From Christensenellaceae bacterium (GTDB taxonomy: Bacteria > Bacillota > Clostridia > Christensenellales > UBA1242): DNA of 64,000 nucleotides. The DNA lies in the NCBI GenBank assembly GCA_031260975.1, contig JAISKJ010000003.1, positions 129,480 through 193,479 of the forward strand. The letters are read 5' to 3'. Made by a program: the position numbers and the translations under genes. Below the pieces are notes generated by a model. It was not told the DNA's origin. It saw only the letters and a list, made by a program, of their open reading frames with translations, and searched no databases. Numbering within the stretch: the stretch's first letter is position 1; each line of letters starts with the position of its first letter. Positions 53,617 to 62,200 of this stretch are shown here, piece by piece.

Positions 53617-55265
53617 CATTTGATTTTACCGTCTTTAAGGGTAAAGATATTGTCAAAAACCTCATAGGAGTTAAGCTTGTGAGCGATGACGAGAATAGTT
53701 TTTGATTTTTTTAGCTTGGCAAGTACTTGAAAGAAAAGGGTTTGGTTTTCTTTATCTAGCGCTGAGGTTGGTTCGTCAAAAAGAATGACAGGGGTATCCT
53801 TTAAAATAGTTCTTGCGATTGCAATACGCTGCTTTTGTCCGCCGCTTAAATTGGCTCCGTTTTCACAAAGTTGGGTGTTATAGCCTTCAGAAAAGCCTAA
53901 AATCTCATCATGAATGTTTGCGCTATTACAAGCTTTAACAACTTCATCACGGCTGGCCGAAGGTTTAACAATTCTTATATTTTCTTCAACTGTTGCATTA
54001 AAGATAAACGGTTCCTGATTTATGATGCAGAGGGCTGAGCGGAAGCTTTGTTCGTCAAATGAGTTTATATCAAGGCCATTAAAAAAGATTTTTCCATCCT
54101 TGGTATCTAAAAGTTTTGAGAGCAAACCAAAAAGTGTGCTTTTGCCACTTCCGCTTGAACCTACAAATACCGAGCAGGAATTGGGAGCAATTTTAAACGA
54201 GATATTATTCAGAACCAATTGGTCGCCATAACCGAATGAAAGGTTTTTAACTGTTATGCCCGCAGGAAGAAGGGATATGGCTTCAGAACCAAATTGTTCG
54301 GCGTCTTTAGTGTTTATTACCTCTAAAATTCTTCCGGCTTGATAGTCGCCCTGCACATAATATGATTTAATTTTTGAAAAGAAACCTACAGTGTCATACA
54401 TGAGGCTTTTGTAGTTTAGAATAATAAGCAAAACAACAACGGTGATTTGTCCGGTAGGGAACAGCCAAAAAGCGCAGAGAAGAACAAGGCAGGCGTCAAT
54501 AGTCCACTGCAAAAAGGTCTTGACGCGGCTTAAGAACTCAAAGGTGTGAACACGGGCAACATTTTGCTTAGCCAAACGAGAGTGGATTGTATTATTGACA
54601 CTAATTACTTCACTTTTTAGACCCAGGCCTTTTACATCTTTGATTCCGCGAATAAGTTCGTTAAATTTGGAATTTGACTGTTCGGTGGTTTTTTTGACGC
54701 CTTGCAGGTGCTTAAGGTCCTTTTTGACTTTTATGGCATCAACGACAAAGAGCAGAGAAGCACCAACAGTGAAAAACAGGCCACACTGCCAATTGAGAAA
54801 ATAGATAAGCAACAGAAAGCTGCAATTTGTGAGAACATCCACCATGGTGCTGGCAACATTGGTTAGAAACGAGCTCACCTCGTTGGTGTCGTCGTTCAGG
54901 CGCTCAATATAGTATCCGCTCGGATTTTCTTTTATGGTTTGAAACTTTGTGCCTAGTGTTTTGGATATGAGATTTCGGCGTATATCGTTGGCTACATAGT
55001 TTGATAGCACCGCTCCAAAGCGGCTCCACAAAAACCAGCAAATGTGGTGAATAAGCACAGCGGCCATAATCAAAATGGTAAACTTAACCATTTGGTTTAT
55101 ATTTTGATTTGTTATGCCGACCAGCTGCTCACTCATAAAATAAGCTATCACCATGCCGAGCGAGCTTGCAATCACGGCAACAATAAGCAGTGAGATGGTA
55201 AGAGGCATATATTTTTTGAAATACGGCTTCATTTGCCGTAAATTTTTGTAACGTTTAAAAAACAT
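53616..55265 (-). CDS. ABC exporter (membrane and ATPase domains fused)
   Basis: The 549-aa product is a half-transporter of the exporter type: six membrane helices (about 15-290), then an ATPase domain with Walker A GSSGSGKSTLFG, the Q-loop NQEPFIF, the signature LSGGQKQRIAIAR, Walker B VILFDEPTSALD and the switch His IAHKL. ATG 55265 follows AAAGGAG at a spacing of 7; sixteen extra codons upstream lack support. A 16-codon leader ORF, a terminator and an anti-RBS stem lie upstream, so expression is probably conditional. It may export a peptide, lipid or drug. The protein has no peptidase domain, so it is not a bacteriocin-processing transporter. Confidence 0.93.
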   Translation of the reverse strand: MFFKRYKNLRQMKPYFKKYMPLTISLLIVAVIASSLGMVIAYFMSEQLVGITNQNINQMVKFTILIMAAVLIHHICWFLWSRFGAVLSNYVANDIRRNLISKTLGTKFQTIKENPSGYYIERLNDDTNEVSSFLTNVASTMVDVLTNCSFLLLIYFLNWQCGLFFTVGASLLFVVDAIKVKKDLKHLQGVKKTTEQSNSKFNELIRGIKDVKGLGLKSEVISVNNTIHSRLAKQNVARVHTFEFLSRVKTFLQWTIDACLVLLCAFWLFPTGQITVVVLLIILNYKSLMYDTVGFFSKIKSYYVQGDYQAGRILEVINTKDAEQFGSEAISLLPAGITVKNLSFGYGDQLVLNNISFKIAPNSCSVFVGSSGSGKSTLFGLLSKLLDTKDGKIFFNGLDINSFDEQSFRSALCIINQEPFIFNATVEENIRIVKPSASRDEVVKACNSANIHDEILGFSEGYNTQLCENGANLSGGQKQRIAIARTILKDTPVILFDEPTSALDKENQTLFFQVLAKLKKSKTILVIAHKLNSYEVFDNIFTLKDGKIK

Positions 55266-55270
55266 AAAAA

Positions 55271-55362
55271 TTCTCCTTTGATTTGTATTTTGCCTTTTAA
55301 AAAATGGCAACAAAAAACACGGAAGAAGCCCTCCGTGTTTAAATACAAAAACAAAAGGAGAA
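55271..55362 (-). promoter_or_regulatory. Leader with terminator and RBS-sequestering stem
   Basis: On the minus-strand transcript, 55341-55362 is almost fully complementary to 55271-55290, which contains the exporter's AAAGGAG. Between them lie a terminator (arms 55332-55340 and 55315-55323, AAACACGGA/TCCGTGTTT, then a U run) and a small stem (55306-55309 with 55291-55294). Pairing would hide the RBS and stop transcription early. Ribosome movement or stalling on the upstream ORF could change the fold. Confidence 0.75.
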
Positions 55363-55369
55363 CATTCTT

Positions 55370-55420
55370 CTATTCAGCGGCAGTTGCCTTTATCTTGTTT
55401 GCTAAAATATTTGGACACAT
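55370..55420 (-). CDS. 16-aa leader peptide upstream of the ABC exporter
   Basis: The ORF reads MCPNILANKIKATAAE and then stops at TAG. It has its own strong AAAGGAG site 9 nt before the ATG and a strong promoter (55446-55474), so it is almost certainly translated. It lies 8 bp before the anti-RBS strand of the exporter leader. The simplest reading is a regulatory leader peptide, as in attenuation systems that sense ribosome-targeting drugs. A small Cys-containing signal peptide exported by the transporter is the alternative. No known leader sequence is recognised. Confidence 0.65.
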   Translation of the reverse strand: MCPNILANKIKATAAE

Positions 55421-55445
55421 AGTAATACACTCCTTTAATGATAAC

Positions 55446-55474
55446 AGTATAATATAAAGTTCTGACAAAGTCAA
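55446..55474 (-). promoter_or_regulatory. Promoter of the leader peptide and ABC exporter
   Basis: On the minus strand TTGACT (55469-55474), a 17-bp spacer and TATACT (55446-55451), giving a transcription start near 55439. Confidence 0.8.
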
Positions 55475-55490
55475 GAGGGGGAAAAGGCTT

Positions 55491-56036
55491 TTAAGTACCA
55501 TGCAATTGAGAAGGTGCAAAGGTGTTTGTCGGGGCGGGGGTGTCGTTTTGAACAAGTTCAGTTATATATTCATTACGGGAGATATTAAAGTCTTCTATTT
55601 GGGTTTTTAACGGAAGTGAGTTGTATGTGGATGTAAAGTATTCTCTGTAGCTTGGAGCAGGGTGGCCCATCATTTGTTCAACAATTTCAGGGGTAGGAGA
55701 TAACGGGTTGCTTGAAATAATCTGTCCAAAACGGATACCTTCAAAAAGCAGTCCTTTTATGTCTTGTGGCACATCTTGCATGGCATCAAGGATGGTTCTG
55801 ATATTTGCAGAGATATTATTTGGTGCGGGTGCAGTTTCTTTGTTGTTTTTTTGTGTTGTGTCGCTGATTGTGTATAAACTTTTATATAAATTGTTATATG
55901 CATAGGGGGCATCCGATTCGTTAATAAAACCGCTAAGTCTTTTTGCGGCATCTTTTATTTCAAGGGTTTTTATGATTACAGGTAATATGTATGTATGATT
56001 GTTGTCATAGGCTTCTATTTTAATTTTGTATATCAC
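55491..56036 (-). CDS. Unknown 181-aa protein
   Basis: The product starts MIYKIKIEAYDNNHTYILPV and is mostly polar. A short beta-rich start (about 1-30) leads into helical regions and a Pro/Thr/Asn-rich tail. I recognise no domain. AAGGAG precedes ATG 56036 by 11 nt, and TTTACA (56091-56096), 17 bp and TATAAT (56068-56073) form a promoter on the minus strand. It is divergent from the amidase-like gene and ends 17 bp before the exporter leader promoter. Confidence 0.78.
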   Translation of the reverse strand: MIYKIKIEAYDNNHTYILPVIIKTLEIKDAAKRLSGFINESDAPYAYNNLYKSLYTISDTTQKNNKETAPAPNNISANIRTILDAMQDVPQDIKGLLFEGIRFGQIISSNPLSPTPEIVEQMMGHPAPSYREYFTSTYNSLPLKTQIEDFNISRNEYITELVQNDTPAPTNTFAPSQLHGT

Positions 56037-56067
56037 AGTCTTTCTCCTTACAGATTTTTATATCCGT

Positions 56068-56152
56068 ATTATATCACATATCACAAGCATTGTAAATGGG
56101 GGACTCAAATCTGCGCTTTCAGGTTGCAAACGTGGAAACACTTGCATATATG
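56068..56152. promoter_or_regulatory. Divergent promoters
   Basis: Minus strand: TTTACA (56091-56096)/TATAAT (56068-56073), 17 bp. Plus strand: TTGCAA (56124-56129), 17 bp, TATATG (56147-56152), which ends 5 nt before the amidase ATG. Confidence 0.65.
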
Positions 56153-56157
56153 ATAAT

Positions 56158-56625
56158 ATGTATAACCGAACGAAAGCCATAGAATATGCTCTTAAATGGG
56201 CAGATGGCCGTAACAGCATATATTCTGATTTCACCAAAATGGGCGGAGACTGCACCAATTTTGTGAGTCAGGCACTTCATGCCGGAGGTATTGAGATGGA
56301 TTTTACTCCTCTGGGTTGGTATTATGTAAACCTGAACTCAAGGGCTCCGGCATGGTCGGGAGTAAATGAGTTTTATAATTTTGCCACAGAAAACACTTCG
56401 CTTAGGGGTGTAAGGGCAAAAGAGGTTGATATAAACCAAATTGAAGAGGGTGACGTTGTGCAGCTGGGTGACGGCACAAGGTTTTATCATTCACTGTTTG
56501 TGACTAATATTGCTGATAATACCTTTGACGGCATCTTTATAACCGCCCATGATTTTGACAGTAAAAACAGGCGACTTAGCACCTATGTTTTTGAAACTGC
56601 CAGATTTTTGCATATTCTCAATTGA
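56158..56625 (+). CDS. Amidase-like (amidase_6) protein
   Basis: The 155-aa product begins MYNRTKAIEYALKWADGRNS, exactly where the family domain starts, and continues with GGDCTNFVSQALHAGG (Cys about residue 31, the likely nucleophile), GWYYVNLNSRAPAWSGV, then EEGDVVQL and HSLFVTNI with the His. The family is a papain/NlpC-like fold often found in Firmicutes wall or spore proteins. No signal peptide is present, so it would act inside the cell or on cytosolic material. A longer frame from 56026 includes non-domain residues. There is no Shine-Dalgarno site, and the ATG lies 5 nt after a -10 box. Confidence 0.8.
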   Translation: MYNRTKAIEYALKWADGRNSIYSDFTKMGGDCTNFVSQALHAGGIEMDFTPLGWYYVNLNSRAPAWSGVNEFYNFATENTSLRGVRAKEVDINQIEEGDVVQLGDGTRFYHSLFVTNIADNTFDGIFITAHDFDSKNRRLSTYVFETARFLHILN

Positions 56626-56693
56626 TTATTTCTGCTTTTTATGTGCTCAAAAATTAAATTGCTTTCATTGTCGCCTTATTATAAAACTCAATA

Positions 56694-56729
56694 AAAAAAC
56701 CAACACTTAAGTTTATGTGTCGGCTTTTA
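56694..56729. terminator. Weak terminator between convergent genes
   Basis: ACCAACAC...GTGTCGGC with an AAAA start and TTTT end, between the amidase-like and HD genes. Confidence 0.45.
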
Positions 56730-56780
56730 ATTGAGTTTAATATAAAAATTTTTTGATGAAGAGCAAGCGGCGGAGATTTT

Positions 56781-57377
56781 TTAGTCGGCGGTTTCGTCGA
56801 GGTAGGTTGCCTGAATGTCGGCTATGTGAAAGAGTGCGGCAATTGGAAATTTATAAAACGCTGTGCTCATGGCGTAACTGCCGCCTACAACTCTGGTGTC
56901 AAAGCCTCCCATGTGCCAATTTATGGCCATGGCTTCTTCACGTGAGAGTTTAATAAAGGCAGAGGCGATATACACCGATTTTTCGCCATGCCCATAAGGA
57001 AGGCCGTCGTCAACGGTATAGTAGGGCTGCTGCTCCCACACGCCGTCGATTTTGACGTTTCTCATTTCTTCTTTATAAAAATCGATTTTGCAAATATCAT
57101 GCAAAAGCGCAATCACGGCAACGCTTTCGTCGCTGACATTTTTTTGATGTTTTTCACCATATTCATCAACAATGAGTTTTTTAAACCGTTTGTACGCATT
57201 GAGAGTATGAAAGAGAAGTCCGCCTCTGAAAGCTGAGTGAAATTTTGTGGAGGCGGGTGCCACAAAGAAGTCTGAGTTTTTTATCCACTCCAAAAGTTTG
57301 TCGCCGCCTTCGCGTTTTATGTTTTGCTGATAAATCTGCATAAATTCTGCTTCAAGCTTTTCTAAGTCCGGTTTCAT
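56781..57377 (-). CDS. HD-domain phosphohydrolase-like protein
   Basis: The 198-aa product has FHSAFRGGLLFHTLNAYKRF (first His), LLHDICKIDFY (the HD pair, about residues 92-102) and later NWHMGG (His about 151), matching a metal-dependent HD fold. Related clostridial proteins of this length are annotated as hydrolases; the substrate is unknown, with nucleotides or cyclic dinucleotides possible. RBS GGGGGA precedes the ATG. A near-perfect 24-bp palindrome (57389-57412) lies between promoter and start. Confidence 0.82.
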   Translation of the reverse strand: MKPDLEKLEAEFMQIYQQNIKREGGDKLLEWIKNSDFFVAPASTKFHSAFRGGLLFHTLNAYKRFKKLIVDEYGEKHQKNVSDESVAVIALLHDICKIDFYKEEMRNVKIDGVWEQQPYYTVDDGLPYGHGEKSVYIASAFIKLSREEAMAINWHMGGFDTRVVGGSYAMSTAFYKFPIAALFHIADIQATYLDETAD

Positions 57378-57388
57378 TTTATCCCCCT

Positions 57389-57412
57389 ACAAGTGCGCAT
57401 ATGTGCACTTGT
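57389..57412. promoter_or_regulatory. Palindrome in the 5' leader of the HD gene
   Basis: Arms ACAAGTGC and GCACTTGT surround GCATATGT, matching in 11 of 12 base pairs. The element sits 12 bp before the HD start codon and 16 bp after the -10 box, so it would be an operator or a leader stem. Confidence 0.6.
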
Positions 57413-57427
57413 TGCATTGCTATAATA

Positions 57428-57457
57428 ATTATACTTTAAAATATGGACAAAAGTCAA
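57428..57457 (-). promoter_or_regulatory. HD gene promoter
   Basis: On the minus strand TTGACT (57452-57457), an 18-bp spacer and TATAAT (57428-57433). Confidence 0.75.
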
Positions 57458-57497
57458 ACTATTGTGCGCTTTAGGGTTTTAGCCTGTTTTTATCAAT

Positions 57498-57527
57498 TTG
57501 ACCCCGGATAGCTTTTTGTGATATACT
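57498..57527 (+). promoter_or_regulatory. Promoter of the 40-codon remnant
   Basis: TTGACC (57498-57503), an 18-bp spacer and TATACT (57522-57527). Confidence 0.6.
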
Positions 57528-57544
57528 AAAAATTAAGGGAGCTT

Positions 57545-57667
57545 ATGAATATTGTATACATACACCACGCGCACCGCGACAACAGCAAAGGATTTGGCGG
57601 AATGCAGGCTGTTGGCATTTGTCCTATAATATTTAAGTTTGACAAGGTGGGTTTTGAGGCGAATTAA
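57545..57667 (+). pseudogene. Truncated histidine-phosphatase-like gene
   Basis: The 40-aa product starts MNIVYIHHAHRDNSKGFGGM, which resembles the start of clostridial histidine phosphatases (IYIHHAERD with the catalytic His-Arg region), then loses similarity and stops. The promoter at 57498-57527 and AAGGGAG site are intact. Either the gene body was deleted or it is a small ORF with chance likeness. The phosphatase link is by eye and from memory. Confidence 0.45.
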
Positions 57668-57719
57668 TTGTATGCGGGTAGTTTAATTTAGAATGTGATT
57701 TTTGCAGAAAAGAATAATA

Positions 57720-57746
57720 AAAACGACTGAATTCAGCCGTTTTTTG
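57720..57746. terminator. Terminator between converging units
   Basis: AAAACGACTGAATTCAGCCGTTTT is nearly palindromic and ends with T-rich sequence; it lies just past the thyX stop. Confidence 0.8.
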
Positions 57747-57752
57747 TTTTTA

Positions 57753-58982
57753 TTAGACCATTCTTGTCATATTTATGCCTTCTTGAAATCCACATGGGGT
57801 GGTGCATTCGCGAATACCGCTGCGGCATCCGGCGCCTTTAAGCACAGGTTTAAGCTCATATGCCCGCGGGTGGCCGGTTTCAACAAGGGTGTCATAATAG
57901 CGTTGTGCAGTGTCAAAGGTCTGCATGCTTATTTCCTGCTGCGCCTGTGAACAAAGCCGTTCTCTGCATTTGCTGTTTATAAAATCATCCAGAACGCCGC
58001 TTTCGTTAATGCTAAGGAGTGTACCTTGAGGTATGTCTCCCTCCTTAAACTGCCCGAGAAGATCTTCGTTCCATTCCATTGTCAAAGATTTGTCTCCTCG
58101 AAGAACGGGAGGTACAAAGAAGCGCGGGTTATGTGTTTTTACGTCACCGTCAAAGTAGCCGGTGTAGGTGCCGAATTGATTTGTGCGGTGTCGGTGTGCC
58201 TGCGCAAGTTGGGCGATGCTGCCATAGTAGTTGGTTTGGTATACATCACTGAACATAGGTTCATATTTGTGCGGGCTGAAAAACTTTAGTCTTCGGCCGT
58301 GTGTAGCCTCAGCAAGGGCGGGTTTGTATAGCCCCAAATTTTGTATTTGACCAACAAATTCTTGCATTTCACTCTTAAGATTGTCATAAACGATGCCTTT
58401 TACGGGAGGCTGAGCAATAAACTTTTCCATAAGTCCGCAAAGGATGTTGAGCTGACGATAAGAAAAAGTGTGTATCATTGTGGTGCTGGGATTGAAATAA
58501 GATGAAGTGTACCTTGCGTTTTCCTGAGAAAGCTTCTGAATTTTGTTTTGAACAAACGGTGCATCAGAATAAGCTCCATTTATCTCTTTTTTCAGTATTT
58601 TATCCCATTTATCAAACAGTTTCTGCTGTTCACTCGGCAGTTCCATTTTTGTAAACCTTGCTGATTTTTCGCTGGTGGCATAATCTTGCTCATCATTAAG
58701 TATCATTGCAAGTTGCTTTGAAATGCCGTCAAGCTCCAAAGAGATATGTGCATGGTCAAACGGGCTGTGGTGGTAGCTTGTTTCTATTTGCTTTAGTCTG
58801 TCACGAGTTTTTTGCAGGTCTTCTGCCAGAATTGTTTCAACATTTCCTCTCATATAGCAAACATGTGCTGAGGTGGCAGCAAGCTGTTCCGGCACCGAGA
58901 TTTCGAAGATGCCATCTTTTTTGTTTAAAATATCTTTGACCCAATCTTCAAACTGAGTTTGGGCAATTATTTTTACTTCCAT
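57753..58982 (-). CDS. thyX: FAD-dependent thymidylate synthase-like protein (ThyX)
   Basis: ThyX makes dTMP from dUMP with FAD, NADPH and methylene-tetrahydrofolate. The 409-aa product is longer than usual (about 220-260) and seems to contain two ThyX-like halves. The first has SYHHSPFDHAHISLELDGIS and TSEKSARFTKM, as in the helix-strand start and SQRY region. The second has AQAHRHRTNQFGTYTGY, near the RHRxxSxxxxS signature but without its first Ser, and RLCSQAQQEIS, like the terminal RxxxAQWEIR motif. No ThyA is in the window. Spacer-tract promoter 59006-59035 lies upstream. The ATG at 58982 follows AGGGGGA. Confidence 0.78.
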   Translation of the reverse strand: MEVKIIAQTQFEDWVKDILNKKDGIFEISVPEQLAATSAHVCYMRGNVETILAEDLQKTRDRLKQIETSYHHSPFDHAHISLELDGISKQLAMILNDEQDYATSEKSARFTKMELPSEQQKLFDKWDKILKKEINGAYSDAPFVQNKIQKLSQENARYTSSYFNPSTTMIHTFSYRQLNILCGLMEKFIAQPPVKGIVYDNLKSEMQEFVGQIQNLGLYKPALAEATHGRRLKFFSPHKYEPMFSDVYQTNYYGSIAQLAQAHRHRTNQFGTYTGYFDGDVKTHNPRFFVPPVLRGDKSLTMEWNEDLLGQFKEGDIPQGTLLSINESGVLDDFINSKCRERLCSQAQQEISMQTFDTAQRYYDTLVETGHPRAYELKPVLKGAGCRSGIRECTTPCGFQEGINMTRMV

Positions 58983-59005
58983 TTTATTTCCCCCTAAGTC
59001 TCATC

Positions 59006-59035
59006 ATTGTAACACGAAGGGGGGGGGGGTGTCAA
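59006..59035 (-). promoter_or_regulatory. thyX promoter with an 11-C tract in its spacer
   Basis: On the minus strand TTGACA (59030-59035), then C11 (59019-59029) and TTCGTGT, then TACAAT (59006-59011). The spacer is 18 bp and the homopolymer makes up most of it. Loss of one C would give the ideal 17 bp. Confidence 0.75.
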
Positions 59036-59081
59036 TACCCACTTTGCGGATGAAGGCGGACGCATATTTTATCTGAAGCGT

Positions 59082-59112
59082 AAAAAAAACCGACGGGACG
59101 CGTCGGTTTTTT
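59082..59112. terminator. Bidirectional terminator
   Basis: AACCGACG/CGTCGGTT with A and T runs on the two sides. It lies between nifJ (ends at 59203) and the thyX promoter, so it limits nifJ read-through. Confidence 0.85.
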
Positions 59113-59202
59113 ATTGCGAAGCAACAAGGTTTTTTGACAGGCAGGTTCTTGTTGTACGGCAACAGGACTTATGGGTCTACAGTGATGCGAAACAGGAACT
59201 TA

Positions 59203-62200
59203 TCAAAATTTCTTGTTTGCCAACTCTAAATATCTTTTATATCGCTGCTCGGCAGACTCTTTGCTAAGCAGGTGAAGCTCTGTTGCTAGTTTTGGGTCAA
59301 TCTTTTTAAGAGCAGCATATCGGCTTTCACCTTCCAAGAATTCGAGATAATCTCTTGTTGGTGGGTTACTATCAAGAGTAAACGGATTTTTATTCTGTTC
59401 TAAAAGCGATGGGTTATAGCGATATAGGTGCCAATAACCACACTCGACAGCTTTTTTGATTTCGTTTTGTGCTTCGTTCATATTTATGCCGTGGTTAATG
59501 CAGGGTGAGTAGGCGATAATGATACTTGGCCCGTCGTGCTGCTCAGCCTCCCACATAGCCTTTACTGTCTGGTTCATATCAGCGCCCATTCCTATTTGAG
59601 CAACATATACATTGTTATATGTCATAGCAATCAGCCCCAGGTCTTTTTTTGGAGTTCGCTTTCCGCCCATGCTAAACTTTGCAGTGGCACTGAGCGGAGT
59701 AGATTTTGAGGTTTGACCGCCGGTGTTGCTATAAACCTCGGTGTCAAGCACCAGAATGTTTACGTTTTCGCCGCTTGCCAGAACATGGTCGAGGCCGCCA
59801 AAGCCTATATCATATGCCCAGCCGTCGCCTCCGATAAGCCAGGTGCTTTCTTTTGTGAAACTGTTTTGATACAAACTAAACTCGGCGATATCCTTTGTTA
59901 TAGGCGTCAACTTTTGTGCGAGCTCATAAGACTTTTCACCGTCATCAAAGCTTTGCAGCCATTCATTTAAAAGAGTTGTTGCTTTGTGTTCGGGGTTGGT
60001 TTTAACAAATTCGGTCACACGGGTTTTTAGTGCCTCACGGTCTTTCTTTTTGGCTAGGTATATACCAAGCCCGAACTCTGCGTTGTCTTCAAACAGACTG
60101 CTTGCCCAAGCGGGGCCGTGACCCATTGAGTTCTGTGCATATGGACAGCTGGGGGCCGAGCCTCCGTATATGCTGCTGCAGCCTGTGGCGTTGGCGATAA
60201 GCATACGCTTTCCAAACAACTGTGTTGCAAGTTTGATATACGGCGTTTCGCCGCAGCCGGCACATGCACCGCTAAATTCAAACAGAGGCTTGATAAACTG
60301 ACTGCCCTTGAGTGTGTTTGATTTGAATATGGTCTGTGGGTTTTCAGGCAGTGTTTGAGAGAAGTTATAATTTGTCTCTTCGGCTTTGTTGAGCTTTACG
60401 CTGTTTGTCATCTTGAGTGCCTTTTCTTTGGCGGGGCACACTTTGACACAGTTTTCACATCCCGTGCAGTCAGCGACGTTGATTTGTATTCTAAACTGAT
60501 GCTCCGGCACGCCCATGGCATGGAGGGTGTCAAAAGTTGATGGGGCATCTTTTATATCGCTGTTTTTTACAAGAACAGGCCGTATTGCTGCGTGAGGGCA
60601 AACGAAGGAACACATGTTGCATTGAATACAATTTTGTTTTATCCAGCAAGGGCTTTCGATTGAAATTCCTCGCTTTTCAAACTTGGAGGTATTTGTGGGA
60701 ACTCTTCCGCGCGGGTCAAACTGTGACACAGGCAGAGTGTCTCCAAGCTTACGCTCAATTGGCAGTATAAATGAATTGTAGTATTCATCATTGCTTTTTT
60801 GTTTTAACTTGCTGCTTGCCGTAAATTTACTTAGGTCAACCCTGACAAGGCCTGCGGTAGTTGCTTTTATCGCTGCTGTATTGGCCCGAAGTATGGCTTC
60901 GCCTTTCTTCTTATATGTTTTTTGCGCGGCGTCAATCAGAAGTTCTTCAACTTTTGAATAGGGCATGATTTTTGTAAGGTAAAAAAAGCTCGCCTGCATA
61001 ATTACGTTAATGCGTCCGCCCAGACGATTTTCTTGGGCAATCCGGTTGGCGTCTATTATATAAAAGTTGATTTTCTTTTGTTTGAGCTGCGTCAAAAAGT
61101 TGTCGGGTAGAATTGTGCCTAACATATCTGCTGAATAAGGGGAGTTAAGCAGGAAGGTGCCGCCGCTTTTGAGGTCGTTTAGCATATCATATTTGCCTAT
61201 ATAATTTATGTTGTGACAGGCCGCAAAATCGGCATTGTCTATGAGATAGGGTGCATCTATGTCAAGCTTTCCAAACCGCAGATGCGAAATGGTGAGACTT
61301 CCTGATTTTTTGGAGTCAAACTCAAAGTATCCCTGACAATTGAGGTCAGTGTTTTCACCTATTATTTTAATGGAGTTTTTGTTAGCACTGACTGTTCCGT
61401 CGCTGCCAAGCCCATAGAACTTGCAGGAAGTGCCGCCGCTGTTTAGGTTAAATTTTTCAACCGGCAGAGAGGTGTGTGATACGTCATCGGTTATGCCGAC
61501 AGTAAACTTTTGTTTGGGTGTTTTGCTTGCCATGTTGTCAAAGACAGCTTTGACCATAGCCGGAGTAAATTCCTTTCCGCCAAGGCCATATATACCGCCG
61601 AAGACATTTATTTCACGAAGAAAATTGGATTTTGATGCAAAACAGGCACTGCCAGCGGATGCCCCACCGTCAAGCATAGCTGTGCATATGTCCTTATATA
61701 GCGGTTCACCTCCGGCGCCGCATTCCTTTGTGCGGTCAAGCACCGAAAGGTTTTTTACAGTTTTGGGCAGGGCCTTTATAAAACTGTCGGCTGGAAAGGG
61801 CCTGTAAAGCCTGATAAGCACTACACCTGTTTTTTTGCCGAGCTTGTTAAGTTCAGCTGCCGTCTGTTTAGCGGTGTGATATCCGCTTGCCATAATTACG
61901 ATAATGTCTATGGCGTCAGGGGCACCGAAATATTCAACGCTGCTATATTTCCGCCCTGTTAGATTAGCAAACTCCTCAAAGGTATTTTTAAGATGCTTTT
62001 CTACGCTTGAATAATAGGTGTTTGAAGCTTCTCTGTTTTGAAAGAATATATCAGGATTTTGAGCGGTGCCCTGCTGGTGTGGCTTTGTTGAACTTAGACC
62101 CCGTGCTTTGAAAGCAATCACTGCGTCCATAGGCAGAAGTTTTTTTAGTGTGCCTTGTTCAAGGTTGTCAATTTTGTTGATTTCGTGGCTTGTTCTGAAC

